Below, one piece after another: positions 35,206 through 45,884 of a DNA stretch of 64,000 nt; the stretch's first letter is position 1; each line of letters begins with the position of its first letter. The DNA comes from Verpa conica (Eukaryota > Ascomycota > Pezizomycetes > Pezizales > Morchellaceae), in NCBI GenBank assembly GCA_033030425.1, contig JAUFSD010000006.1, positions 1,302,001 to 1,366,000 of the forward strand. Direction: 5' to 3'. The notes beneath the pieces were generated by a model that worked only from the letters and a program-made list of their open reading frames with translations, searched no databases and was not told where the DNA came from. The position numbers and the translations under genes were made by a program.

Positions 35206-38200
35206 ATGACGACTCCTATCCCCGCACCACCAGGATTTCCAATCATCGGAAACCTGGCAGATCTTGATCAAGAAATGCCAACAAAGACGTTGACACACTT
35301 TGCTGATATCTACGGCGAGTACTACTATAGTTATTCGAGTCACAGTGGCTAATTGAGTTTGTATAGGTCCAATCTACCGGTTCAATTTTGGTGGAACTAC
35401 AAAGGTAGTTATTAGCTCAGCAGAGTTAATGGAAGAGGCCTGTAATGAAGAAAAATATGTCAAAGCCATTCAAGGTGGACTACTCGAGGTCCGAAATGGT
35501 GTGAAGGATGGGCTGTTTTCTGCCTTTCATGGCGAGAAGAACTGGGGGATTGCCCATAGAATCTTGATGCCAGCTTTCGGACCTCTATCGATTCAAGGGA
35601 TGTTTGATGGTAAGATACCCTTCCACTCTTTAGGAGAGAAGCACGAACTCTGATCTATGAAATTCGACTGTAGAAATGCATGATATTGCGGCGCAACTGG
35701 TCATGAAATGGGCCCGCCATGGTCCTGATCACAAGATCGCAGCTACGGACGATTTTACTAGGCTGACACTCGACACAATCGCACTGTGCTCAATGGACTA
35801 CCGTTTCAACTCCTTTTATAGTGATGAATTACATCCTTTCGTCGGCGCCATGGGAGACTTCCTTGTCGAATCTGGACTGAGATCTAATCGACCGGCAATT
35901 GCAAATCTTTTAATGAGGGGATCCTCCCAGAAATATGAAGCTGACATTAGGTTGATGGCGAGTGTCAGCAATGAGGTTATAAACAGGAGAAAAGAGAAAC
36001 CAACCGACAAGAAGGACCTTCTCAATGCGATGTTAAATGGGAGGGACCCAGTTACTGGCGAGGGAATGTCGAATGATTCTATTGTCAATAATATGATTAC
36101 ATTCCTCGTTGCTGGTATAACCTTCCCCGAAACTATCTATGGTGAAATTTTAGTCTTAGCTAGTCCTAACACCATGTAGGCCACGAGACCACATCTGGAC
36201 TCTTGTCATTCGCTTTCTATTACTTGCTCAAAAACAGTTCCGCTTACCGTGCTGCTCAGCAAGAAGTCGATGAAGTATGCGGAAAAGGCCCTATTAAGGT
36301 AGAGCATATTCCGAAACTGAAATATATCAATGCTGTCCTTCGCGAATCACTACGTATACATCCTACGGCACCTTCCTTCAGTTTAGTTGCCAAACCAGGT
36401 GTAGAAAACCCTACTCTAGGCGGGGGAAAATATTCTATTGGAAAGAATGAGCCAATAATATGCTTGTTGCCCAAGCTTCATACAGATCCAAAGATATATG
36501 GAGAGGATGCAGAGGAATTCAGACCAGAAAGGATGTTGGATGAAGAGTTTGAGAAGTTACCTAAGTATGCTTGGAAGGTATATCCCTCTTGATCACTACT
36601 TATACTTCAGTGGTACTAACATGACTGTGGTAATAGCCCTTTGGAAACGGAATGCGAGGTTGTATTGGGAGAGCTTTTGCGTGGCAAGAAGCTATGCTCG
36701 TGGTGACAATCTTGTTGCAGAATTTCAACTTCCAACTCGATGATCCTAGCTATCAATTGAAAGTCAAGCAAACCTTGACGATCAAGCCAAAAGACTTCAA
36801 AATGCGCGCAACCTTGAGAGACGGAGTTGACGCAACAACGCTCGAAAAGAAACTCCAAGCTGGTTTTGCACCAGCAAAAACGGGTGACAGCGTCCTGGAG
36901 AAAGTAGTAAATAAGCCCACTAACTTGAAGCCGATGAGCATTCTCTACGGTTCCAACACAGGGACATGTGAAGCTCTTGCAGCCAGACTGGCAAAAGATG
37001 CTATCCAGCATGGTTTTGAAGCCAAGGTCGACTCTTTAGATTCTGCTACAGATAAACTTCCGAAAGACCAACCTGTAGTTATTATTACGGCTTCATATGA
37101 AGGGGCACCTCCAGATAATGCAGGCCACTTTGTAGAGTGGCTGAAGAACCTCCATGGAGATGAGCTCAAAGGGGTCCAATTTGCAGTTTTCGGTTGTGGG
37201 CACCGTGACTGGCAAGCGACTTTCCAGAGAATCCCAAAAATTGTGGATCAACTACTTGAGGAACGTGGAGGTGAAAGAATCGTTGGGAAGGGCACCGCTG
37301 ACGCTGCCAGTGGTGATATGTTTACTGACTTTGACACATGGGAAGACACTCAATATTGGCCTGCAGTTGAAAAGAGTTATGGTGGCACTACTTCTTCTCC
37401 GGACACAGTCTTAGCACCTTCGATTGAGGTTTCTGTCTCTTCTCAAAGCCGCTCGACAAACCTTAAGCAGGATGTGAGAGGAGCGCTTTTAGTAGAAAAC
37501 AGGCTTCTCACTGCTCTTGGCGAGCCAGAAAAGAGGCATATCGAGATCAAACTGCCAACTGATATGACCTTTAAAGCTGGAGATTATCTTGCCATCCTCC
37601 CGACCAATCCGAAGAAGAACATCCGAAGGGTTGTCGACAGGTTCGGACTAGCGTGGGATGCTGTCTTGAACATCAAGGCAAACGGACCTACAGTGCTTCC
37701 AACCAATGTTAATATTACGGCGGTTGATGTACTTGCGAACTACGTTGAGCTTGCTCAGCCAGCTACTAAAAAGGTTCATTCTAACCACTTTTGTACTTTA
37801 TAGCATTAGCTAACAACTACATAGGACATCAACTCCCTCATAAAAGTCACAGAAGATAAAGAGATCCGTCAGGCACTCGAAAGCCTCGCCGGTGATGCCT
37901 ATAACGCAGAAATTAGCCAAAAGCGTCTCAGTCCTCTTGATTTACTCGAGAAATACCCTACTATCACGCTCTCATTCAGCGAGTTCCTCGCCATGCTTCC
38001 CCCAATGCGTGTTCGCCAGTACTCGATTTCGTCCTCCCCATTGTATGCCCTAGATAGCTGTACCCTGACCTTCGGTGTCCTCGACCAAGAAGCAATCTCG
38101 GGTCAAGGCCGCCATGTTGGTGTTGCTTCCAATTATCTCGCCCACCTGGAACCTGGCGATCACCTTCAAGTTTCTGTAAGGGCCTCTGCGCGCCCCTTTC

Positions 38201-38694
38201 ATCTTCCGCTTGACCCCGTTGATACACCAATTATTATGATTTGTGCGGGGTCTGGTCTCGCCCCGTTCCGCGGATTTATCCAGGAGCGCGCTGCGCAAAT
38301 TGGAGCAGGCCGAAAACTTGCAAAAGCGCTGCTCTTTATAGGATGTCGTGGAAAGGGAGACACTCTATATGAAGAGGAGATCGCAAGATGGTCTGCTATG
38401 GGTGCGGTCGATGTCAGATATGCATTCTCGAGGGAAACGGAGAAGAGTGAAGGGTGCAAGTATGTCCAGGATAGGCTGTGGCACGATCGGGCGGACGCCG
38501 TCGGCCTTTTTGATGAGGGTGCCAAGGTTTTTGTATGTGGGAGCCGCGATGTAGGGGAGGCTGTCAAGATTACTTGTAAGAAGATGTATTCGGAAACGGC
38601 AGCGTCGAAAGGGAAGCCGAAGACTGAGGCAGAAGTCGAAGAATGGTTTTTGAATCTGAGGAATGCGAGATATGCGACGGACGTGTTTGCGTAA
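35206..38694 (+). CDS. CYP505: CYP505 self-sufficient fatty-acid hydroxylase (P450-reductase fusion, P450foxy type)
   Basis: NADPH-dependent subterminal fatty-acid hydroxylase with P450 and reductase in one chain. Six exons give 1065 residues, matching the ~1066 of P450foxy: 35206-35314, 35367-35609, 35674-36114, 36180-36577, 36637-37773 and 37825-38694. There is no membrane anchor; the N-terminus goes straight into PAPPGFPIIGN. Heme domain: I-helix AGHETTSG, ExxR as LRESLRIHP, Cys ligand loop PFGNGMRGCIGRAFAWQEA. Reductase: FMN loop LYGSNTGTCEALAARLA, FAD site RVRQYSISSSP, NADPH site CAGSGLAPFRGFIQER and FVCGSRDVGEAV. Joining ADIYG to PIYR requires a GC donor for intron 1 (TACG, then GCGAGT). 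All catalytic motifs are intact. Confidence 0.96.
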
Positions 38695-38981
38695 GGTGTT
38701 TGTTGGGCTCTGGGACGTTATTGGGAAGGAGTTTCATTTGCATTATGTTGATTAGTTAGCTTTATAAGCATTGGCACGCCGCAAATCTTTTATCACTATG
38801 GGGGTTGAGTGATCGTTTGTGAAGAAATAGTAAGACCATCTAGAAGCTCTCCAAACAGCCTCATGAAAGTACAATAATATGTATTTCAGCACATGTATCC
38901 AGAATCTACACAATCAAATTAATGAGAGGAGTAAAATAAAAGTAAAATATAAACAGGCCGACCCAACCCATAACACAACAG

Positions 38982-39665
38982 CTACGCCCCGTCCCCCCAA
39001 ATCCCCAAAACGCCCATTCCAAAGCCAACTCCCATCACAGCACCCCTAACCAACCCCCATCTCCTCCAATTCTCCAGCCCCCCCCTCACAACCTCTCCAT
39101 TGACTTCTACCTCTCTCTTCTTCCTGCCCCCCGTATCCACACTCAAGACCCCAAACTCCACCGGTGCAAGTCTCACTTTCTCAATGGCGATCGCCATGAC
39201 TGGCACTGCCGCCGTAAGCAGCAAGTAAGGGTGTCTCCCGCCTCTCCCAGCGCACATCCACGCCGTGATGAGCGCACCCGAAGCTACGGCTTCAAGTGGT
39301 CGAGAAACTTGCCGGAGGAGGCCCAGCGAGACTATAAAAGCGCGCTGCGCTTGTGCTGGGTAGTCGGTGCCGCGTGTGTCAGCGGGCCCATAAGGGAGTA
39401 GGGGGATGATACTGGGGGGGAAGGGGGAGGTACGCGCTGACGCGAGTGATAGGATTGACGTGAGTGTCGAGGTGGAGAAATTGATGTGAACGCCCTGTAA
39501 GTTGGAGGTTGGTGGAAAAATGCTTCGTTAGCGTGTGGTTTTTTGTGACCCCGCCAAAAACGGGTAACCTCCACCCCCACCATCCTACGTTGGTTTTGGA
39601 CTTACGGTGAGGATGCCGAGGGAGAAAATCCCCGCGAACTTCAGGGTTGCTACGAACTTTGACAT
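38982..39665 (-). CDS. small membrane protein, ATG33-like
   Basis: Two exons (39665-39606 and 39494-38982) give 190 residues. The first 20 residues (MSKFVATLKFAGIFSLGILT) and the general plan of hydrophobic segments resemble fungal Atg33, a mitochondrial outer-membrane protein needed for mitophagy. Further hydrophobic segments follow: LTSILSLASA, AFIVSLGLLRQ, PYLLLTAAVPVMAIAIEK and GAVMGVGFGMGVLGIWG. The join across the 111-bp intron is in frame with GTAAGT and ACAG signals. The loop after the third segment is charged (GGRKKREVEVNGEVV). The family call is from the N-terminal motif and topology only; another small organelle membrane protein is possible. The gene is convergent with CYP505. Confidence 0.55.
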
Positions 39666-40068
39666 TCTGACTGGCTGTTGTACGGGGGATGATTGAAGGG
39701 GCAGAGGGGGTAGAAGGATTGAAGGGTTGAAGATATCTGGATGTGTGCGTGTGTGTGGGCAGTTATTTCTTACGTTGTACATCACCCGGAGAATTCTGGT
39801 GTGTCGGCTGCATTCGCCACTAGCCGGGGAGTCCGGACAAGATATTAAGCACCCCACGTTTAATTTGCTTCAATGATCGATTGGGCTACTTTTTGATTCA
39901 CTATCCAATGCTACAGTGCACCACACCCCTCTCACCCCACCAAAGCCATATAGAAACAGCCCTTTAATCTTGGAAAAAATACGCTGTGCAATGCCTCTCC
40001 CATAAATCAGGAGAAAAGAAACAAGCCATAAATTCTAAATGTCTTAAAAAATAAAGGAAATCCATCGT
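39666..40068. other. intergenic region
   Basis: Four hundred bases holding the promoter of the ATG33-like gene and the 3' flank of the PDI gene. A GTGTGTGTG stretch occurs near 39.75 kb. No gene was seen. Confidence 0.5.
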
Positions 40069-41496
40069 TTAAAGCTCATCCTTGATAGGAACTGGCTCTT
40101 CAGCTGGGGCAGCCTCATCAGCCTCGGGGGTTGCGTTTGTGTAGAACTGCTTCAGGATGTTCTGACGGATAGTCAAGTCATCACGCCTAAATAAAACCGT
40201 TAGTCATTATTTCTTCAACTCGACTAAATCAAGTGGGAGATCTTACTTAGATGGGATCAACCCGCCCTTGCTGGCCATTCCCTGGAGTCTCTTCAACTCG
40301 GTATCGACATAGTCGGCATTCTTACTAATCTTGGTAAGAACGTGAGTGTAGTACACAGCATACTTATCCTTTAATCCCTTGGCAGCGACAGTGACTTCTT
40401 TCACGAAGTCGGCTTCCTTGCCTTTGACAATCTTTGCAACAATCTGGTCGAGCGCCTCAATACGGCCAGCAGTTTCCTTAAGCCCACCACCAACAGCACG
40501 GTGAGTGCCAGCGTGCTCGTTGATAAATTCGGTGATCGCAGCCTCAGTACGCCCAGCCTCGAAGCTAATAGGCTCGGTAGAGCCTTTAGGAAACCATTTC
40601 AGGGTGGGGTAGCCACTGACATCATATTTCTCAGCAGTGGCCTTGCCATTGGGAGAATCGCAGTTGATTTTAGCGATAATGACATCGCTATCTTCCTTGA
40701 AGTTGGTGGCGACCGTTTCCCATGTAGGGGCGAGAGCTTTGCAGTGACCACACCAGGGCTATCTGGATGTTAGTAACCCTTATTTTTCACTGGGTAAGGG
40801 GTTAGAAATTACTCACAGCATAGAATTTAACCAAAACATCTTTAGAAGGATCCAATACAACAGAATCGAAATCCGAGTCCGTCACTGTCTTAACATCACT
40901 CGGGGCTTCTTTCTTGACCTTTGGCTTGACACCCATCTTCTCGGAGATAAAGGCTTGTAGTGATTCAAGGTCGCGCTTGCTCTCATACGGAATTGGCTGG
41001 TCGGACTTTCCGTCAAACCATTTTAGTGTGGGGAAGCCCTTGACACCGAAACGCTGTCCGAGAGATTTGTGGTCTGAAGGAATACTATTAGAGCTTAATT
41101 CCTTAGGGATGCGAGGGCTACATACTGTCCGCATCTACTTTCGCAATTGTTATTTTATCTTTCTGGCCAGCATAAGAATCGGCGAGCTGCTCATAGATGG
41201 GCGCAAGAGTCTTGCAGTCTGAAATCTATTGTTAACCTCGATCTAGCTGAGTTCATGAGCACAAGATGCTAAACTTACGTCCACACCATGGCTACAATAA
41301 AACCGTTAGCAAACATCAATTACACAAACCCTTCCCAAAACAAAGGAATACTCACAGCGAAGAACTCAACCAAAGCTGGCTTCCCACTTTGTAGAATCTC
41401 TTTATCAAAATTCTTAGGGTCCAGGTCAAGGACGTTACTGGCCTGAACAACGGCCAGGAGCGAGAACGCTGCGAAGAAGGATCCAAAGCCCTTCAT
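40069..41496 (-). CDS. ER protein disulfide isomerase, two thioredoxin domains plus ERp29-type C-domain (Erp38/TigA-like)
   Basis: Oxidative folding enzyme of the ER lumen. Six exons give 377 residues: 41496-41356, 41291-41279, 41218-41126, 41073-40817, 40758-40247 and 40186-40069. A signal peptide (MKGFGSFFAAFSLLAVVQAS) is followed by thioredoxin domain a with active site PWCGHC, carried by a 13-nt exon that supplies PWCG and the first base of His. Domain a' has YA-PWCGHCKALAP, again starting exactly at an intron. Both domains contain the FPTLKWF or YPTLKWF cis-proline strand. The C-terminal helical domain reads AGRIEALDQIVAKI and the protein ends PVPIKDEL, a retention signal. Introns of 52-64 bp at both active sites look ancestral to the domain duplication. 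Confidence 0.94.
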
Positions 41497-42313
41497 GATT
41501 TAGTGTAGATATTAGAATATAAATTTAGAAGCCCTGGAATAGATGAAAGAGATGAGATGAGATGCACGGAGAAACTTAGTGGAGGGGTACGAGAGAATGA
41601 ACGACCGATCAGCTTTATGAGAGGCACGTTATAAGAAGGACAGATTTCCACCACGAGAAGCTGCGAGCTGTGGCGGGACGCGGCTGATAAATCCAGCAAC
41701 GTGACTTACAAACCCTGGCCCTGATGGCTCTGAATGAGGAAGAAACGTGGCAGGGATGTGGGTCGGGGCCCTTACAAATAAATGCTCCGCTTATCATTGG
41801 TCTCTAGACACCGCCTTTGCCACTCGCCAGAGGGAGCATTCAGTCTCAATGGTACTGTACTGTAGAGTAAGTACATGTACAGTCGTAAAGAAAGTCTTGG
41901 TATCCCAGCAGCCTGTACAAAAAAGGAAATACGAATAGAAATAGACAGTTAATCTAGAATATTTTAATAAAAGCAGATATGGGAATATACATGCTAGATT
42001 TTATATACCTATTTGTATGGCCCCTAGAGGTTATCCTGATAGACTACAATCACAGTTCGTAGCCCGTTCCATACGGGGTGCCATGACTTTCTCTACGCGA
42101 CTCTATAGTAGGGGTTGCGTGAGCTCATGTTGCCCGGTTATCCCATTACCAGGATAATACCTATAATATAACCGCCCTCTAATAATCCACACATCCTCTT
42201 CTATTTTAGCCCGGAGCCCCACCAGAGCTCTCCACGTCCCCTCGCTTCCCCACCAGATCTCCGAATTCTATCCCCATATCTAGCTCAAGCTTCACCGGCT
42301 ACAAAATATCACA
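41497..42313. other. divergent promoter region of PDI and TOM22
   Basis: About 800 bp between divergent starts. A CCAAT box on the minus strand (ATTGG near 41797) is the only obvious element. No gene was recognised. Confidence 0.5.
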
Positions 42314-42886
42314 ATGGTCAAACTCACTGTAGTCGAGGACGTCGAGGACGTACATTTTGCTCAGCAGCGGGCCTACCATGAAGACGATGACCAGTACTCA
42401 GACACCTCATCCTCTGCCACGGACGATGACGATGATGACGATGATCTCGAAGAATCGCTCTATGACCGGATCATTGCACTCAAGGATATGATCCCGCCAC
42501 GGCAACGAGCAGCTTTCAATAGCGGGTTTACAAAAGCGTACGGGTTGATTAGTAGTGGGCTTAGTATGGGTGGAACAACGCTATGGGTTTTAGTTACTAG
42601 CACTTTTGTGCTGGGGGTGCCGTTTGCAGTTGCGGTTGGGGATGAACAGCAGCTGCTAGAGATGGAGAAGGAGATGAAGGTTTGCTTAAGAAACTTTTGT
42701 TTATTACCTTGACCTTATAAGACGAATGACTGATTTGCGGTATAGATGCAGCAGTTTACCACAGATGTAAGTACATATACTTTATCGTGAATCCACGGAT
42801 AGGTGGAGAGATACATATGTGCTGAAAAATGATAGTCTCTCACGCCAGGTGCTCAGTCTATCCTTACCGAACCCCAAAGAAAGTAA
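42314..42886 (+). CDS. TOM22: mitochondrial import receptor subunit Tom22
   Basis: Central receptor of the TOM complex in the outer mitochondrial membrane. It hands presequence proteins to Tom40. Three exons (42314-42679, 42746-42766, 42836-42886) give 145 residues. The cytosolic part is extremely acidic, with an eight-Asp run (ATDDDDDDDD), followed by LYDRIIALKDMIPPRQRAA. The membrane segment GTTLWVLVTSTFVLGVPFAVA has the conserved proline. The intermembrane-space tail reads KEMKMQQFTTD-SLTPGAQSILTEPQRK, with the dash at an intron. The middle exon is only 21 nt. The open frames alone would give wrong tails; the spliced tail matches the family. Confidence 0.9.
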
Positions 42887-43186
42887 TTATTCGTTTTCTA
42901 TCTTGCCTTGCGGCACGCTAAACCCTCCCTCGCTACATGGCTACGCTTTGGATACAAAAGATTTGTGTTTTTGGACTATTTACATCCTGGTCTCTATTGA
43001 CGCCGTGTACATATTGTGCGGTCTGGTTTCCTTATTTGAGTTGCGGAGCCCCAGTGTCCGATATGGATCTGGCAAATATTCTACTGCATTTTAACAGCTC
43101 AAGTCTCATGCTACACGCTTTTAATTACAAAACCCCAGACGCCCACAAGTCCCCAAATCCAAACCAATCCAAACACAGTCTATAGT

Positions 43187-44070
43187 TTACTCAAAGGATA
43201 TCTCTGCTTTCTCAGTATCCAACGCCTTCTGTGCCTTCTCCTGCAACTCCTCCACTCCCTTAACCCCCTTCCACTTCCTTAAAAGTGCCTCCAGCACACC
43301 CCACTCCCTCTCCGCCTCCTCCCTGTTTCCTTCTTTCACCAAAGCTTCTATCCGCTCTGGGCTTGAAAGAGCCCATGCAACGGTCTCTTTCTTTTTCCTG
43401 TTACTCTCATTAAACTCTGTAGATGTGAAAGCTATAGGTGAAGGCGGAATAGTCTGTGTAAGAGATTCAGAGACCCGTGCTATATGTGCAATTGCCGGAC
43501 CTAAGGTAGATGTAGTAGGTGCCAGAGGTTCCATATTTGCTCTCATCTTCACAGGGTGCTCAATTAGTATTTTTCAAGAAGTCAAGCAGGAGGGAGGAAA
43601 AACCTTTCGAATCGTATCAGTCGCAGTAATAAGTTTACTATAATTATCATACACAAGTGCCTTCCTTTCTCCATCAAACCCGCGTATCTCTAACTATATC
43701 AGTACCACCCTCATAACTAGAGAAAACACATACCATTCACAAGCTCATTCTCTACCCTTAGTAGCTCCTTCAGCTCCGCTGTCTCCATGAGCTTCTCTAC
43801 ATAAGCGCCCACCTCAAACCCTTCCCTATCGAGCTCTCCTAATTCTTCTTCCTCCTTTCCTCTCCCTTGTACTTCTCCTCCTTCTGCTGACGGCTGTAGT
43901 CCATAGAATTGGCGGAGCGCTGAGCGGTTTCGTCGTGGTGAGCGAAGGCCAGGACTCGGCTGTGGGAGGTCAAGGGAAACACCACGGGACGAGGAGAGAG
44001 AGTCTGGCGAGGGGGCACGACGCGGAGAGACAGCGTGGGAGGTGTCAAAGGTTATGGCGGGGGTAGACAT
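43187..44070 (-). CDS. VPS51: GARP complex subunit Vps51
   Basis: Subunit of the GARP tethering complex for endosome-to-Golgi traffic. Three exons (44070-43734, 43689-43604, 43546-43187) give 260 residues. After a Ser/Pro-rich start come RRNRSALRQFYGL and DREGFEVGAYVEKLMETAEL, then the family block RVENELVN-EIRGFDGERKALVYDNYSKLI, and after the second intron RANMEPL. The C-terminal third is helical (LVKEGNREEAEREWGVLEALL) and ends in an acidic tail. Fungal Vps51 proteins are short like this. The first intron is only 44 bp. Its start lies 119 bp from the divergent DUF3807 gene, so both share a promoter with a TCACGTG box. Confidence 0.88.
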
Positions 44071-44126
44071 GGTGGGTGTTTTGTGGGATGGGGATTCGTG
44101 GAGGGGAGTTTTGTGCTGGGCTAGGT

Positions 44127-44132
44127 CACGTG
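44127..44132. promoter_or_regulatory. CACGTG box in the VPS51/DUF3807 bidirectional promoter
   Basis: CACGTG in the context GTCACGTGGG, 57 bp from the VPS51 start and 58 bp from the DUF3807 start, thus almost centred in a 119-bp divergent promoter. Its ten-base context is identical to that at the RKM4-like gene. Confidence 0.45.
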
Positions 44133-44189
44133 GGGGGACATAGTCAACATCGCGTCCTTCTTGCTACTTCCTCTTCAACTCTTCTTACA

Positions 44190-44873
44190 ATGTCGGCCAT
44201 CTTCCCATTTACGATCCCCACGATCACTCCTGTGAGTTTAACCTAAGCATATTTATATTAAATCCCTGGCTTACGCCCTCCAGGAAGATCTTGCAGCCTT
44301 CGACGAGGGCCACTTCTCAAGTACCCACCATGCCCACCTCACTGCCCAATTCCTCCCCCCTCCAGCCCCAGTCACCTATACCGACAACGTCGCGGAACCT
44401 GACGACGACGGCCTTGGTTACTACCCTGACGGGACTAAACGTACCTTAACTGATGCTCAGATCTCTATGTTCCGCTTCTCCGAGATCCAAGAGCTCCTAC
44501 GTAACTCACACCACTGAACCTACCCTAGCCACAACTAACATCAGCAGGCCGTAAACGCCATAATCAAAACCGCCGTAAAAAGCACCGCGAGCGTATCGCT
44601 GCTAAGAAGGCATCAGATACCGAAACAACACTTGCTGAAGCGCGCGCGATGGCCGCGGCAGAGGAGAAGGTCGCACACCCGGAGATTCATTTGGGTGCGA
44701 CGAAAGAGGAGGCGAGAAAGGGAAGACTAGAGGCGGCGATATGGGCGAGTGAGATGGTGTGGGATGAGCAAGAGGGCGGGAATCAGGGGAAGGATGTGGT
44801 GGCACCGAAGGTGATGGTCAGGGTGGATAGGGCTTCTGGGAAGGAGTTCCTGTGGCCGGCGATCGAGAAGTAG
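44190..44873 (+). CDS. fungal DUF3807 family protein
   Basis: Conserved fungal protein of unknown function. Three exons (44190-44231, 44284-44500, 44548-44873) give 194 residues. The first exon encodes MSAIFPFTIPTITP. The family core follows: AFDEGHFSSTHH, then GLGYYPDGTKRTLTDAQI and FRFSEIQELL. After the second intron there is a strongly basic helix (RRKRHNQNRRKKHRERIAAKK), suggesting nucleic-acid or ribosome contact (inference). The C-terminus is amphipathic and ends FLWPAIEK. All introns are 46-52 bp with GT/AG ends. It is divergent from VPS51. Confidence 0.78.
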
Positions 44874-45884
44874 GGTATGTTTGGGTATGTCTTGCTTTGG
44901 TTTGTGTAGTGGGCCTAGATGATGAGAATTGCAAACGTCATCCTTAGACGGAGCCACGAGGTCCAACCTGCCTCTTGAGGTGGAGAGCGACGCTTAGGCG
45001 AAGACGAAAATTTTGCACTCGAATCTCTGATAGGAACTTGCGGAGTGAGATTTAGTTATGAAATTTTTTACTGGGACTTTGCTAATTGGTCACATTCAAT
45101 AGGATTTAATTGTAGGTACTCTTTGCTCCAAAATCCATGACTCTTCAGTACTAGTTGAGATACTCGTACATACTACTTCCTAGAGGGCAGTATAGCGGGG
45201 GGTGGTAGCTGCTGGCCATTGCTATGGCACTCTCTCAGATATATGAAATTACGGTCAAAAAGTAGGGGAAACTGCTGAATCTAACAACTTCAACCCTTCC
45301 GGGCCTAGAAGCCCCCAAGAGGCTAATATTCTGGTAGCACTGATAACTGGCTTTCCTCTTAGCAGTAGTACTAAGAAAGGTATAGGAGGAGATTTGGTGT
45401 ATATAAAGTGGAGTATAAGCCGAAAGTCTCGAGTCACGAATGAATCCAAGGGAGGTGTATGTGACGAGTGATAATGTGTGAATATGGGCTATCGACGAGA
45501 ATAGATACATGTAGTCATACATGTAGTACTATAGAGGGTACTCTCCGAAATGCAATAGATGAAATAGACGCAATAGATGTAGCCTATGAGACTTCTACTC
45601 ATATCTATGGCCAATAGACAGATTGCTAATGAAATGTCTCCGTATCCAATGAATGTACCCCTGGCGATCATGAAGAAATACCCCTAACCCTTGTCTAAGG
45701 CCCGACAACGACGAAACACCCCACAGGGGCAGGTCTTGTGATCTGGCCCCACCTTTCTAGCTATATATCATGTCCATCTTACTCTCAACCCCCCCTCCCC
45801 CCCGACTTTCCAACTCTTACTCCTACTCCTACTCCTACTCCTACTCCTACTCCTAATCCTCTTTCTTCCTCTGAGCCGTCAAAG
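44874..45884. other. intergenic region
   Basis: One kilobase with no recognisable gene. It contains a near-palindromic ACATGTAGTCATACATGTAG at 45508-45527 and, just before the F-box gene, C-rich tracts and an ACTCCT hexanucleotide array. Confidence 0.5.
45819..45854 (+). repeat. ACTCCT hexanucleotide array, six units
   Basis: Six perfect ACTCCT units, 30 bp upstream of the chosen start of the F-box-ankyrin gene, in its 5' leader. Read in frame with that gene it would encode alternating Thr-Pro, but no in-frame ATG precedes it. Confidence 0.85.

Noticed and set aside
35206..44873. CYP505 and neighbours as a secondary-metabolite cluster
   Set aside because: Neighbours are housekeeping genes (PDI, TOM22, VPS51); no synthase, transporter or regulator lies nearby.
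45684..45692. CCCTAACCC-like telomere motif
   Set aside because: A single partial unit, not an array; no subtelomeric context.
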